DNA from: Candidatus Ryanbacteria bacterium
GTDB taxonomy: Bacteria; Patescibacteriota; Minisyncoccia; Ryanbacterales; GWA2-47-10b
Direction of reading: 5' to 3'
Length of the DNA: 30,518 nucleotides
Assembly (NCBI GenBank): GCA_943354465.1
Contig: CALRCC010000002.1
Span: forward strand, 1-30,518
Position numbers and translations under genes: made by a program. This document shows positions 22,090-28,411 of the stretch, piece after piece. Each line of letters begins with the position of its first letter. Within the stretch, counting starts at the first letter, position 1. The notes beneath the pieces are model-generated. The model saw only the letters and a program-made list of their open reading frames with translations. It made no database searches and was not told the DNA's origin.

Positions 22090-24783
22090 ATGCCCCCATT
22101 CAATAACCCATTCAACAATTTTACTATAAAGGCACAGGAAGCCCTCAAGCGCGCGCATGACTTGGCGGTTGAGCGCGGGCAAAACTCACTTGGCGCTATG
22201 CATTTGCTAGGTTCACTTCTTCTTCAAGAAGAAGGCGTAATCTCGTCGATTCTTGAACGCCTCGAGATTGATTATGTGCAGTTTTCTGATGTTGTCTTTG
22301 ATATTCTCGATGAACGCCGTGGCACATTTGCCATAACTCCAAACCAACAATTTTATCTTACCCCAGAGCTCGCGCGTGTGATTGAGTCTGCTCACAAAGT
22401 AGCAGCAACGCTCAAAGATGAATATATCTCAACCGAGCATTTATTCCTCGGCCTTTTGGAAGTTCCATCCAAGGCAAAAGAAGTCATTGATCGTTTCAAG
22501 CTTGATAAAGAAGACGTGTTCAAGGCGCTTACTTCTATACGCGGTTCACAGCGCGTTACAGATGAGACGCCAGAGGCAAAGTATCAGGTGCTTGAAAAAT
22601 ACGCGCGCAATCTTACGCGTATGGCGCGCGAAGAAAAGCTTGATCCTGTAATCGGACGCGAAGAAGAGATCCGCCGTGTTGTGCAGATTCTTTCGCGCCG
22701 TACAAAAAACAATCCCGTGCTCATTGGCGAGGCTGGCGTTGGTAAGACGGCTATTGTTGATGGTCTTGCACAGCGCATCGCGTCTGGCGATATACCAGAG
22801 AGTTTGCGTGGAAAAGAAGTGATAGCACTTGATCTTGGCGCGCTTGTAGCTGGTACAAAGTACCGCGGTGAATTTGAAGAGCGTCTAAAGGCAGTCATCA
22901 AAGAGATACAGCGATCAGAAGGAAATATACTTTTGTTCATCGATGAGTTACATACATTGGTTGGCGCTGGGGCCGCAGAGGGCGCCATGGACGCATCAAA
23001 TATGCTCAAACCAGCACTCGCTAGGGGTGAGCTTCATGTGGTCGGTGCTACAACTCTAAAAGAATATCAAAAATATATTGAAAAGGATCCTGCGCTCTCG
23101 CGCCGTTTCCAGCCAGTCTATGTGGAAGAACCATCATCCGAAGATGCTATTAGTATTTTGCGCGGCCTTCGTGACAGGTATGAGCTTCACCATGGTGTGC
23201 GCATAACTGACGCGGCGATCAGACAAGCCGTTGATCTTTCGCGTCGATATATCACTGACCGTTTTTTGCCCGACAAAGCCGTGGATCTGATGGATGAGGC
23301 GGCATCATCTTTGCGTCTTGATATGGAGTCAACGCCTCTTGATTTAGAGCACCTCAAGCACGAAGTAACGCGTCTCGAGATTGAGCGTGAAGCTATGAAA
23401 AATGATGGTAAATCAAAACGCCAAATGTCAGCACTAGAAAAAACTCTTGCCGTCCTGAAAGAAAAATATGGTGCGCTTGAAGAAAAATGGAAGAGCGAGA
23501 AAGAAACTATTATGCGTATTCGTGAGCTTGGTAAAGATATGGAACAGCTGCGCCAAGAATCAGACGCATCCGAACGATCGGCTGATTATGCAAAAGTAGC
23601 AGAGATTCGTTATGGGCGAATTCCATCGGTCACTCAAGCGCTTACTGAAGAAGAACAGCGATTGCGTAAACTCCAGAGCTCACGGCAGATGCTCAAAGAA
23701 GAAGTTGGCCCTGAAGATATCGCCCGTGTCGTCCAACGTTGGACGGGTATTCCGGTCGAGCGCATGCTCGAAGAAGAAGCGGCAAAACTAGCAAATATGG
23801 AAGACGATCTCAAGCGCCGTGTCATCGGCCAAGACCAGGCGATCATTGAAGTAGCCAATGCTGTGCGTAGATCGCGCGCTGGTATCAGTGAAGAAGACAA
23901 GCCCATCGGCTCGTTTATTTTCTTGGGTCCAACAGGCGTAGGTAAGACTGAACTCGCGCGAGCCCTCGCCAAGTTTTTATTTAACGATGAGAAGTCATTG
24001 ATACGCGTCGATATGTCTGAATATATGGAAAAGCACGCGGTCTCAAAATTTATCGGATCGCCACCAGGCTATGTAGGATATGAGGAAGGAGGTCAGCTTA
24101 CAGAGCTTGTGCGTCATAGACCGTATTCTGTTTTGCTGTTTGATGAAATTGAAAAAGCTCACCCAGAGGTATTTAATATCATGCTTCAGATCCTTGATAA
24201 TGGTCGATTGACTGATGCAAAGGGGAGACATGTAAACTTCAAAAATACGCTCATCATCATGACATCAAACATTGGTTCTGAGTTTGTATTTGAGATGGGC
24301 AAAATTGGTTTCCAGCTTGATCTTGAAGCGCGTGAGGCAGAACGCCACCACGAAGAGCTAGAGCGAAGAATTCGCAAAACACTCGAACAGCGCTTTCGCC
24401 CAGAGTTTCTCAATCGTATTGATGGCACGATTATCTTTAATACACTTAAAAAAGAAGATCTGTTGCGCATCGTTGATATACAGCTTGATTTGGTATCTGC
24501 GCGTCTTGCCAAAAAAGGCATTGAATTTACCGTGTCAAAATCTGCCCGTGATGCACTCATCAAAGAAGGATATGACAGGCACTACGGCGCGCGCCCACTC
24601 AAGCGTGTAATTCAAAATAAGATTTTAAATCCGCTTGCCGAGATGCTCGTCGGTGGCAAAATAACAAATGGTACAAAAATGACCATTGACTACAAAGATG
24701 GCGCATATCAGTTTGATGGAAGCAGAAAGATGATCTCGCGTAGCCGTAAAGAAAAAAAGGCCACAACCCTAGCTATAAAATAA
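22090..24783 (+). CDS. clpB: ClpB/ClpC-type AAA+ disaggregase
   Basis: This 897-residue Hsp100 protein has paired Clp N-domain repeats (about 1-150), then AAA domain 1 with Walker A GEAGVGKT at 213-220 and Walker B LLFIDELH. A coiled middle domain covers about 405-545, with the ClpB-like YGRIPSV turn. AAA domain 2 has Walker A GPTGVGKT at 613-620, and a D2-small domain ends near DRHYGARPLKRVIQ. The middle domain is ClpB-like in length. KIGF at 738-741 sits before the RPEFLNRID block, where ClpC and ClpA carry their ClpP-docking loop and true ClpB does not. The protein may therefore both disaggregate and feed ClpP. It follows htrA by four bases. Confidence 0.92.
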   Translation: MPPFNNPFNNFTIKAQEALKRAHDLAVERGQNSLGAMHLLGSLLLQEEGVISSILERLEIDYVQFSDVVFDILDERRGTFAITPNQQFYLTPELARVIESAHKVAATLKDEYISTEHLFLGLLEVPSKAKEVIDRFKLDKEDVFKALTSIRGSQRVTDETPEAKYQVLEKYARNLTRMAREEKLDPVIGREEEIRRVVQILSRRTKNNPVLIGEAGVGKTAIVDGLAQRIASGDIPESLRGKEVIALDLGALVAGTKYRGEFEERLKAVIKEIQRSEGNILLFIDELHTLVGAGAAEGAMDASNMLKPALARGELHVVGATTLKEYQKYIEKDPALSRRFQPVYVEEPSSEDAISILRGLRDRYELHHGVRITDAAIRQAVDLSRRYITDRFLPDKAVDLMDEAASSLRLDMESTPLDLEHLKHEVTRLEIEREAMKNDGKSKRQMSALEKTLAVLKEKYGALEEKWKSEKETIMRIRELGKDMEQLRQESDASERSADYAKVAEIRYGRIPSVTQALTEEEQRLRKLQSSRQMLKEEVGPEDIARVVQRWTGIPVERMLEEEAAKLANMEDDLKRRVIGQDQAIIEVANAVRRSRAGISEEDKPIGSFIFLGPTGVGKTELARALAKFLFNDEKSLIRVDMSEYMEKHAVSKFIGSPPGYVGYEEGGQLTELVRHRPYSVLLFDEIEKAHPEVFNIMLQILDNGRLTDAKGRHVNFKNTLIIMTSNIGSEFVFEMGKIGFQLDLEAREAERHHEELERRIRKTLEQRFRPEFLNRIDGTIIFNTLKKEDLLRIVDIQLDLVSARLAKKGIEFTVSKSARDALIKEGYDRHYGARPLKRVIQNKILNPLAEMLVGGKITNGTKMTIDYKDGAYQFDGSRKMISRSRKEKKATTLAIK

Positions 24784-24821
24784 ATATAGGAAAGTCTAAT
24801 TTACGCTGTTAGTGGTAGGTA

Positions 24822-24895
24822 TTGACAGTTTTACATGATTCTTTTACTGTAGTAGTAGTTCTACTAGCAGTTTAATTTTGAACTGCTACAGGAGG
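24822..24895 (+). promoter_or_regulatory. Strong promoter and structured leader of the 72-residue gene
   Basis: A perfect TTGACA at 24822-24827 is followed after 17 bases by TACTGT at 24845-24850. The leader contains a TAGTAG/CTACTA hairpin. A second one follows, AGCAGTT and AACTGCT around eight bases, and a strong AGGAGG comes just before the ATG at 24900. This long, structured leader differs from the leaderless layout used elsewhere in the window. Confidence 0.65.
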
Positions 24896-24899
24896 TGTT

Positions 24900-25118
24900 A
24901 TGTCTAGATACAATAGGAACGTGTCCTTCATTCCGGAAGACAGGTCAGGATTTAGTTTGAAAATTTGGTCAGATGATGGGAGACAGGTAGGACCCGTGAC
25001 CCATCACGGAAGCATCTTTGGCTCACACGACACGTGCGATGTTGTGGACCCCAGTGGCACTATCCATAAAGATGTCACCGTCATCCTGAGGGAAGACAAG
25101 AGGAAAGACAAGAAGTAG
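24900..25118 (+). CDS. Small uncharacterised protein with strong expression signals
   Basis: This 72-residue hydrophilic protein of unknown family has an N-terminal MSRYNRNVSFIPEDR segment. A Gly/Asp/His-rich middle resembles a short beta domain (VTHHGSIFGSHDTCDVVD), and the tail is very basic (REDKRKDKK). It has one cysteine and no membrane segment. The gene is a complete transcription unit: consensus -35 box, structured leader, AGGAGG Shine-Dalgarno site and a 16-bp GC-rich terminator 11 bases after the stop. Such strong signals suggest an abundant protein. Its base composition is richer in G and C than its flanks, which may reflect transfer. No function is proposed. Confidence 0.75.
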   Translation: MSRYNRNVSFIPEDRSGFSLKIWSDDGRQVGPVTHHGSIFGSHDTCDVVDPSGTIHKDVTVILREDKRKDKK

Positions 25119-25129
25119 CCATCGCAACA

Positions 25130-25178
25130 AGCCAGTAGGCACCACCACCAACAGTGTGGTGCCTACTGGCTCTTTTTT
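25130..25178 (+). terminator. Very strong rho-independent terminator
   Basis: A perfect 16-bp stem (25130-25145 with 25156-25171, core CAGTAGGCACCAC) and a 10-base loop are followed by CTTTTTTA. It closes the unit of the 72-residue gene. Confidence 0.95.
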
Positions 25179-25225
25179 ATTTTCTTATTGAGCTTTTGGT
25201 AAAATACTGGTATTATTTTCCCTAC

Positions 25226-25309
25226 GGGCAGGTGGCGGAGCGGTCAATCGCACCAGACTGTAAATCTGGCGCCCATGTGGCTACGGGGGTTCGAATCCCT
25301 CCCTGCCCA
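25226..25309 (+). tRNA. tRNA-Tyr (anticodon GTA)
   Basis: The acceptor GGGCAGG pairs with CCTGCCC, the anticodon stem is CCAGA/TCTGG with loop CTGTAAA, and a long class II variable arm precedes a canonical T arm. The discriminator is A. CCA is not encoded. Confidence 0.95.
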
Positions 25310-25324
25310 CACATACAGTATTAT

Positions 25325-25400
25325 GCCAATGTAGCTCAGTCGGTAGAGCAACTCCATGGTAAGGAGTAGGTCGTCGGTTCAATTCCGTCCATTGGCTCCA
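25325..25400 (+). tRNA. tRNA-Thr (anticodon GGT)
   Basis: The acceptor GCCAATG pairs with CATTGGC, the D stem is GCTC/GAGC, the anticodon stem is ACTCC/GGAGT with loop ATGGTAA, and the T loop TTCAATT is normal. CCA is encoded at 25398-25400. It lies 15 bases after tRNA-Tyr, so the pair is probably co-transcribed. Confidence 0.95.
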
Positions 25401-25457
25401 AAGATATAAACATGTCACAATAGAGAGTATATTTTATTAATATTCATATAGAAATTT

Positions 25458-26156
25458 ATGAGCGAAAAAATACCCGAACCCACAGAGCCAGAAAAGATTG
25501 AGGGGCAAAAAAGTTTTTACACTGGAATCTTTGTTGACGCACATAAAACGGAAGAAGAACGCCAGAGAGCAATCACTCCCGAAATCTTGGCGAGAATTGA
25601 AGATCTCAAAAAGCAGTATAATGTTGCACGAGAAAGCACGGACTACATGCAGAATGTTGTTGAGCGCGCACGGATTGGACAGGAACTCGATATGCTTCAA
25701 GGTTTCGTTTTAACTACTGATACAGTACATGGAAGAGTTGACATGCGACCAGTCTACGATAATGGCATGAGGCGCTTCGAGATTCTAATCGATAGATCGT
25801 TTGCAAGAAGGGATTTATCTGAAAAGGAAAAGATGGCTGAGTATGACGCTTTTCGTTGGGAAGAGCAAGAGGAAAGGGGACGGGACCAAGAGTCGCAAAA
25901 GAGTGTTGCGGAAAAGATGGCAAAAGAGCTAGAGCAACAAAGCATTATTATCTTAGACGAGATTTTTGATCTCGACGAAAACCCTTATACGGAAGATACA
26001 GTCAACGAGGCGAGAAAGATTCATGCTGAAGTTGTGCGAAATTTTCGTGAATTAGGCTCGTTTTGGACTGCTGAAGTTAGCGCACAATCTGGCGCGAAGA
26101 ACGCAGAAAAAATATTGTTGCGCGAGCATCCCGATCTTGATGAGTCTCTGAGATAA
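25458..26156 (+). CDS. Uncharacterised charged, helical cytosolic protein
   Basis: This 232-residue protein of unknown family begins with an acidic Pro/Glu-rich stretch (SEKIPEPTEPEKIEGQK). It is strongly helical with many Glu, Arg and Lys residues (for example RWEEQEERGRDQESQKSVAEKM) and has no cysteine and no membrane segment. A less charged patch at about 80-115 (FVLTTDTVHGRVDMRPVYDNG) could form a small beta unit. CATATA or TATAGA lies 5-7 bases before the ATG, in line with the leaderless pattern. It sits between tRNA-Thr and rpmG, a position near the tuf/secE/nusG region in many bacteria, but it is not one of those genes. Confidence 0.7.
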   Translation: MSEKIPEPTEPEKIEGQKSFYTGIFVDAHKTEEERQRAITPEILARIEDLKKQYNVARESTDYMQNVVERARIGQELDMLQGFVLTTDTVHGRVDMRPVYDNGMRRFEILIDRSFARRDLSEKEKMAEYDAFRWEEQEERGRDQESQKSVAEKMAKELEQQSIIILDEIFDLDENPYTEDTVNEARKIHAEVVRNFRELGSFWTAEVSAQSGAKNAEKILLREHPDLDESLR

Positions 26157-26164
26157 AGAGCTAC

Positions 26165-26193
26165 TTTACAATCTATCTGATATCGTATATTCT
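26165..26193 (+). promoter_or_regulatory. Promoter of rpmG, likely leaderless
   Basis: TTTACA at 26165-26170, a 17-base spacer and TATTCT at 26188-26193. The ATG at 26201 is seven bases downstream. Confidence 0.65.
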
Positions 26194-26200
26194 ATTATCT

Positions 26201-26359
26201 ATGCCGCAACCAAACCTAATCCGACTCCGTTGCTCTGTCTGCAAGCGTTACAACTACTACACGCATAAAAATGTTCGCAAAGTTGAGAAAAAAATTGAGA
26301 CCAGCAAACATTGTGAATGGTGCCGTAAGCATACAAAGCACAAGGAATCGAAAAAATAA
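26201..26359 (+). CDS. rpmG: Ribosomal protein L33, zinc-binding type
   Basis: This 52-residue gene is short and easily missed. The protein has the L33 pattern: LIRLRCSVCKRYNYYTHKN near the start, then a basic middle, then KHCEWCRKHTKHKE. The zinc cysteines are C11, C14, C38 and C41. It belongs to the 50S subunit near the E site. It has its own promoter, no Shine-Dalgarno site, and a terminator that begins at the stop codon. Confidence 0.95.
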   Translation: MPQPNLIRLRCSVCKRYNYYTHKNVRKVEKKIETSKHCEWCRKHTKHKESKK

Positions 26360-26392
26360 AAAAAGAGCCCGCCCTCGCGGCGCTCTTTTTTT
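26358..26392 (+). terminator. Rho-independent terminator of rpmG
   Basis: AAAAAGAGC pairs with GCTCTTTTT, and inside this CCGC pairs with GCGG, followed by seven T residues. The A-rich 5' arm overlaps the stop codon, and the element may work in both directions. Confidence 0.9.
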
Positions 26393-26462
26393 GTGGTCTT
26401 TTTTGGTATAGACTGGCTGTATTATGTGGCGAGAAGGCAGGGAAGCTATTTGATAGTTTACT

Positions 26463-26533
26463 GGGAGTGTCGTCCAATGGCAGGACTCTGGTCTCCAAAA
26501 CCAGGTATCTAGGTTCGAATCCTAGCACTCCCG
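26463..26533 (+). tRNA. tRNA-Trp (anticodon CCA)
   Basis: The acceptor GGGAGTG pairs with CACTCCC, the anticodon stem is CTGGT/ACCAG with loop CTCCAAA, and the T arm CTAGG/CCTAG is canonical. The discriminator is G as usual for Trp. CCA is not encoded. Two bases later the next gene begins. Confidence 0.95.
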
Positions 26534-26535
26534 CA

Positions 26536-27258
26536 ATGTCAGATATCACAGAGATACAGCACATGATGAAGAAAAAACAGCGACGCCAATTGGCGCTTTT
26601 TTCTGTTGGTGTTTTCTTTTTTTGGCTTATCCAGTTCCTTTTTCAACGCTACTTTGCATCGGTTGGTGATAGTGATGGCGCGATTATCCGTAGCTTTGCG
26701 TTCGCTGGTATGACTCTTATCAGTGCCTCGCTTTTTTCAAGTGCACTTTTTCTATGGGTTCCGCGTCTTGCGCAATACTGGCGTTTTCGCAGATATTTGG
26801 GCGTGAGCGGTTTTGTGCTGATCTTTTTACATGTGCAGGCAGTCATGAAATTATATTTTAATTTTGATACATCGGTAGTTTATTTTTCGTTCAATCCTCT
26901 GGTCAATCCAATCATTTTTGGTTCGATTGCTTTCATGATTTTATTTTTACTGGCGGTAACCTCGAATGATTGGGCAGTTCAAAAATTGACGCCAAAGGTT
27001 TGGAAGGCACTTCATCGTTTTGTATATATCGCCTATATATCTGCTATTTTTCATTTTTTCCTTATGGCACCATCGGGCGCGCTCAATAATCTTGCAGGAT
27101 ATCTTTTGATTGGTATGACAGCCGCCGCGCTTTTCGGTCAAATTTTTTGGTTTTTTAAAATAGTGAGCAAAAAACGGTTTCGTTCGGTTGGCACTGTCGT
27201 AGGCTTTTCGATCATTGCCGGCACTCTGGTGCTCGCGTATTTTGTGCTACGAGCATAA
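26536..27258 (+). CDS. MsrQ/YedZ-like (ferric reductase superfamily) haem membrane protein
   Basis: The start at 26536 gives 240 residues; the in-frame ATG at 26467 lies inside tRNA-Trp and is impossible. Six hydrophobic segments are visible. Candidate haem histidines lie in FLHVQAV, in KALHRFVYIAYI and in AIFHFFLM, the arrangement of the ferric-reductase-like transmembrane domain found in MsrQ. Such proteins carry electrons across the membrane to a periplasmic methionine-sulfoxide reductase or another acceptor. No MsrP partner is present in the window. The start codon is two bases after the mature tRNA end and there is no independent promoter, so the mRNA may be released by tRNA 3' processing. 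Confidence 0.82.
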   Translation: MSDITEIQHMMKKKQRRQLALFSVGVFFFWLIQFLFQRYFASVGDSDGAIIRSFAFAGMTLISASLFSSALFLWVPRLAQYWRFRRYLGVSGFVLIFLHVQAVMKLYFNFDTSVVYFSFNPLVNPIIFGSIAFMILFLLAVTSNDWAVQKLTPKVWKALHRFVYIAYISAIFHFFLMAPSGALNNLAGYLLIGMTAAALFGQIFWFFKIVSKKRFRSVGTVVGFSIIAGTLVLAYFVLRA

Positions 27259-27272
27259 ATAACCCGTATATT

Positions 27273-27305
27273 TATATTGACAATCATATCAATATACAGT
27301 ATTCT
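27273..27305 (+). promoter_or_regulatory. Promoter with an inverted repeat over the -35 box (51-residue gene)
   Basis: TTGACA at 27277-27282, a 17-base spacer and TATTCT at 27300-27305 form a strong promoter. TATATTGA (27273-27280) and TCAATATA (27289-27296) are perfect inverted repeats spaced by eight bases, covering the -35 box, so a repressor or activator site is likely. Confidence 0.65.
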
Positions 27306-27370
27306 ATTTACAGAGTACTATTTGTTCGCGCATCATAGTGCACGGAACATTCTAAAGATGGAGGCTTGCT

Positions 27371-27526
27371 ATGATAGGGTTGATGGCATCTTTGTTCGTG
27401 GCGATTGTTATATTGTTTATAGTCGCGATTATTCGAAGCTTCGTTGATGAAGAGGACGAGACTGATGATAGTGGCTATTACATTGATCCTAATCTGGATA
27501 AGTACAAGGACTCGTCGCATCAGTAA
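27371..27526 (+). CDS. Small single-pass membrane protein (51 residues)
   Basis: The first 24 or so residues form one transmembrane helix (MIGLMASLFVAIVILFIVAI), followed by RSF and a very acidic tail (VDEEDETDDSGYYIDP) ending in KYKDSSHQ. No known family was recognised. GGAGG sits six bases before the ATG, and a consensus promoter with a 60-base leader and a clean terminator surround the gene. Like the 72-residue gene at 24900, it is a complete single-gene unit. The layout of a membrane helix plus acidic tail is seen in small regulators of membrane complexes, but no function can be assigned. Confidence 0.75.
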   Translation: MIGLMASLFVAIVILFIVAIIRSFVDEEDETDDSGYYIDPNLDKYKDSSHQ

Positions 27527-27531
27527 AGCAT

Positions 27532-27568
27532 AGGTGAACTTATATCATTTAGTTCACCTTATTTTTTT
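27532..27568 (+). terminator. Rho-independent terminator of the 51-residue gene
   Basis: AGGTGAACT pairs with AGTTCACCT around a 10-base loop, followed by TATTTTTTT. Confidence 0.92.
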
Positions 27569-27698
27569 GGACGAAAACCAAAAAATTTGATACGCTAGCA
27601 TTCACAATCAAACGAGGAGAGGTGACTGCCGTGTCCCACCGTAGCTTTAGCGAAGGGGGAAGTGGGTACCCGAAGCCACTTACAAAAAAGTAAATAAA

Positions 27699-27785
27699 GG
27701 AGGAGTGGCTGAGTGGTTGAAAGCACCGGTCTTGAAAACCGGAATACGGGCAACCGTATCGTGAGTTCGAATCTCACCTCCTCCG
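27699..27785 (+). tRNA. tRNA-Ser (anticodon TGA)
   Basis: The acceptor GGAGGAG pairs with CTCCTCC, the anticodon stem is CCGGT/ACCGG with loop CTTGAAA, and a long variable arm (TACGGGCAACCGTA) precedes a canonical T arm. The discriminator is G and CCA is not encoded. The 130 bases upstream contain no clear gene; an AAGTGG/CCACTT inverted repeat lies at 27660-27681. Confidence 0.95.
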
Positions 27786-27845
27786 CCTTCGGTTCGCAGT
27801 AGCAAACCTTCGGCGTGACGCAGTCCGCCAAGGTTTGCGAAGGCG
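27784..27845. repeat. Large two-part palindrome at the end of tRNA-Ser
   Basis: CGCCTTCG (27784-27791) pairs with CGAAGGCG (27838-27845). Inside, GCAAACCTT (27802-27810) pairs with AAGGTTTGC (27830-27838), and GGCG with CGCC continues the inner stem past a bulged C. The two stems share the base at 27838, so it can pair in only one of them. The element starts on the last two bases of tRNA-Ser and ends 12 bases before the GIY-YIG gene. Confidence 0.85.
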
Positions 27846-27857
27846 ACAAGAAAGTTT

Positions 27858-28100
27858 ATGTATTATATTTATAGTTTAAAATGTAGAGATGGATATTATG
27901 TTGGTTGCACTGACGACATCCTTGATCGTTTAGATAGACATACAAAAGGTAACGTACCCGCAACAGCAAATCGTTTACCGGTAATGTTAGAGTTTTACTT
28001 TGCAACCGAAGATAAATACAAAGCTTTTGAATTCGAGAAATACTTAAAGTCTGGTTCCGGTCGAGCTTTTATAAATAAACATTTTGCTAAAATAGCTTAA
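27858..28100 (+). CDS. Single-domain GIY-YIG nuclease-like protein
   Basis: This 80-residue protein is one GIY-YIG domain. The name motifs are YIY (YYIYSLKC) and YVG (GYYVGCTDD). The helix after them carries the arginine in DILDRLDRHTKGN, and the glutamate that binds metal is expected in FEFEKYLKSGSGRAFINKHF. It belongs to the small YhbQ/UPF0213-type group. CPR genomes carry many such genes, and their role is unknown. The gene lies between a palindrome attached to tRNA-Ser and an AT-rich gap, without a visible Shine-Dalgarno site. Association with a tRNA end suggests a mobile or homing-like unit, as inference. Confidence 0.88.
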   Translation: MYYIYSLKCRDGYYVGCTDDILDRLDRHTKGNVPATANRLPVMLEFYFATEDKYKAFEFEKYLKSGSGRAFINKHFAKIA

Positions 28101-28202
28101 CCTTAAAGAGATTCGAACGTATGCGTAATAGGGGGCAGCCACCATTCCCGCATTTCAGTAAATAAAAGTGTACAATATGGAAAAGAGCAATGGGTCGAAA
28201 AA

Positions 28203-28403
28203 ATGGTATTAAAACATCAACTTAGACCAACTCTGAAATCACCAGGGCGTCCAAAGAAAGGCAGAATACCCTCGGAAGATTTAGAGGATCGCATACGAAG
28301 AGCGTTGGGGAAGTATGAGGAAACGCTCCGAACGCAACGGGATGGTGATTGGGCGCGCTATGGCGAGGCCATAAGGCGACTGGGAGATATTCTTAAACAA
28401 TAA
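28203..28403 (+). CDS. Small basic protein with a UPF0182-tail-like motif
   Basis: This 66-residue protein begins with a basic Pro/Lys-rich stretch (RPTLKSPGRPKKGRIP) and then a helix ending GDWARYGEAIRRLGDILKQ. That ending resembles, from memory, the conserved C-terminal tail of the large UPF0182/COG1615 membrane proteins. No other part of such a protein is present here, so it is either a fragment or an independent small protein using the same helical hairpin. TACAAT at 28171-28176 could be its -10 box. The next gene starts eight bases after its stop. The 28101-28202 gap upstream shows no gene. Confidence 0.6.
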   Translation: MVLKHQLRPTLKSPGRPKKGRIPSEDLEDRIRRALGKYEETLRTQRDGDWARYGEAIRRLGDILKQ

Positions 28404-28411
28404 TAAAAACT

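Noticed and set aside
26467..26535. Earlier ATG for the MsrQ-like gene
   Set aside because: It lies inside tRNA-Trp, and the extra residues are a translation of the tRNA.
27631..27693. GTG-started 20-codon frame with AGGAGAGG upstream of tRNA-Ser
   Set aside because: It is very short and runs through an inverted repeat; the SD-like bases could be chance. Possible but not supported enough to list.
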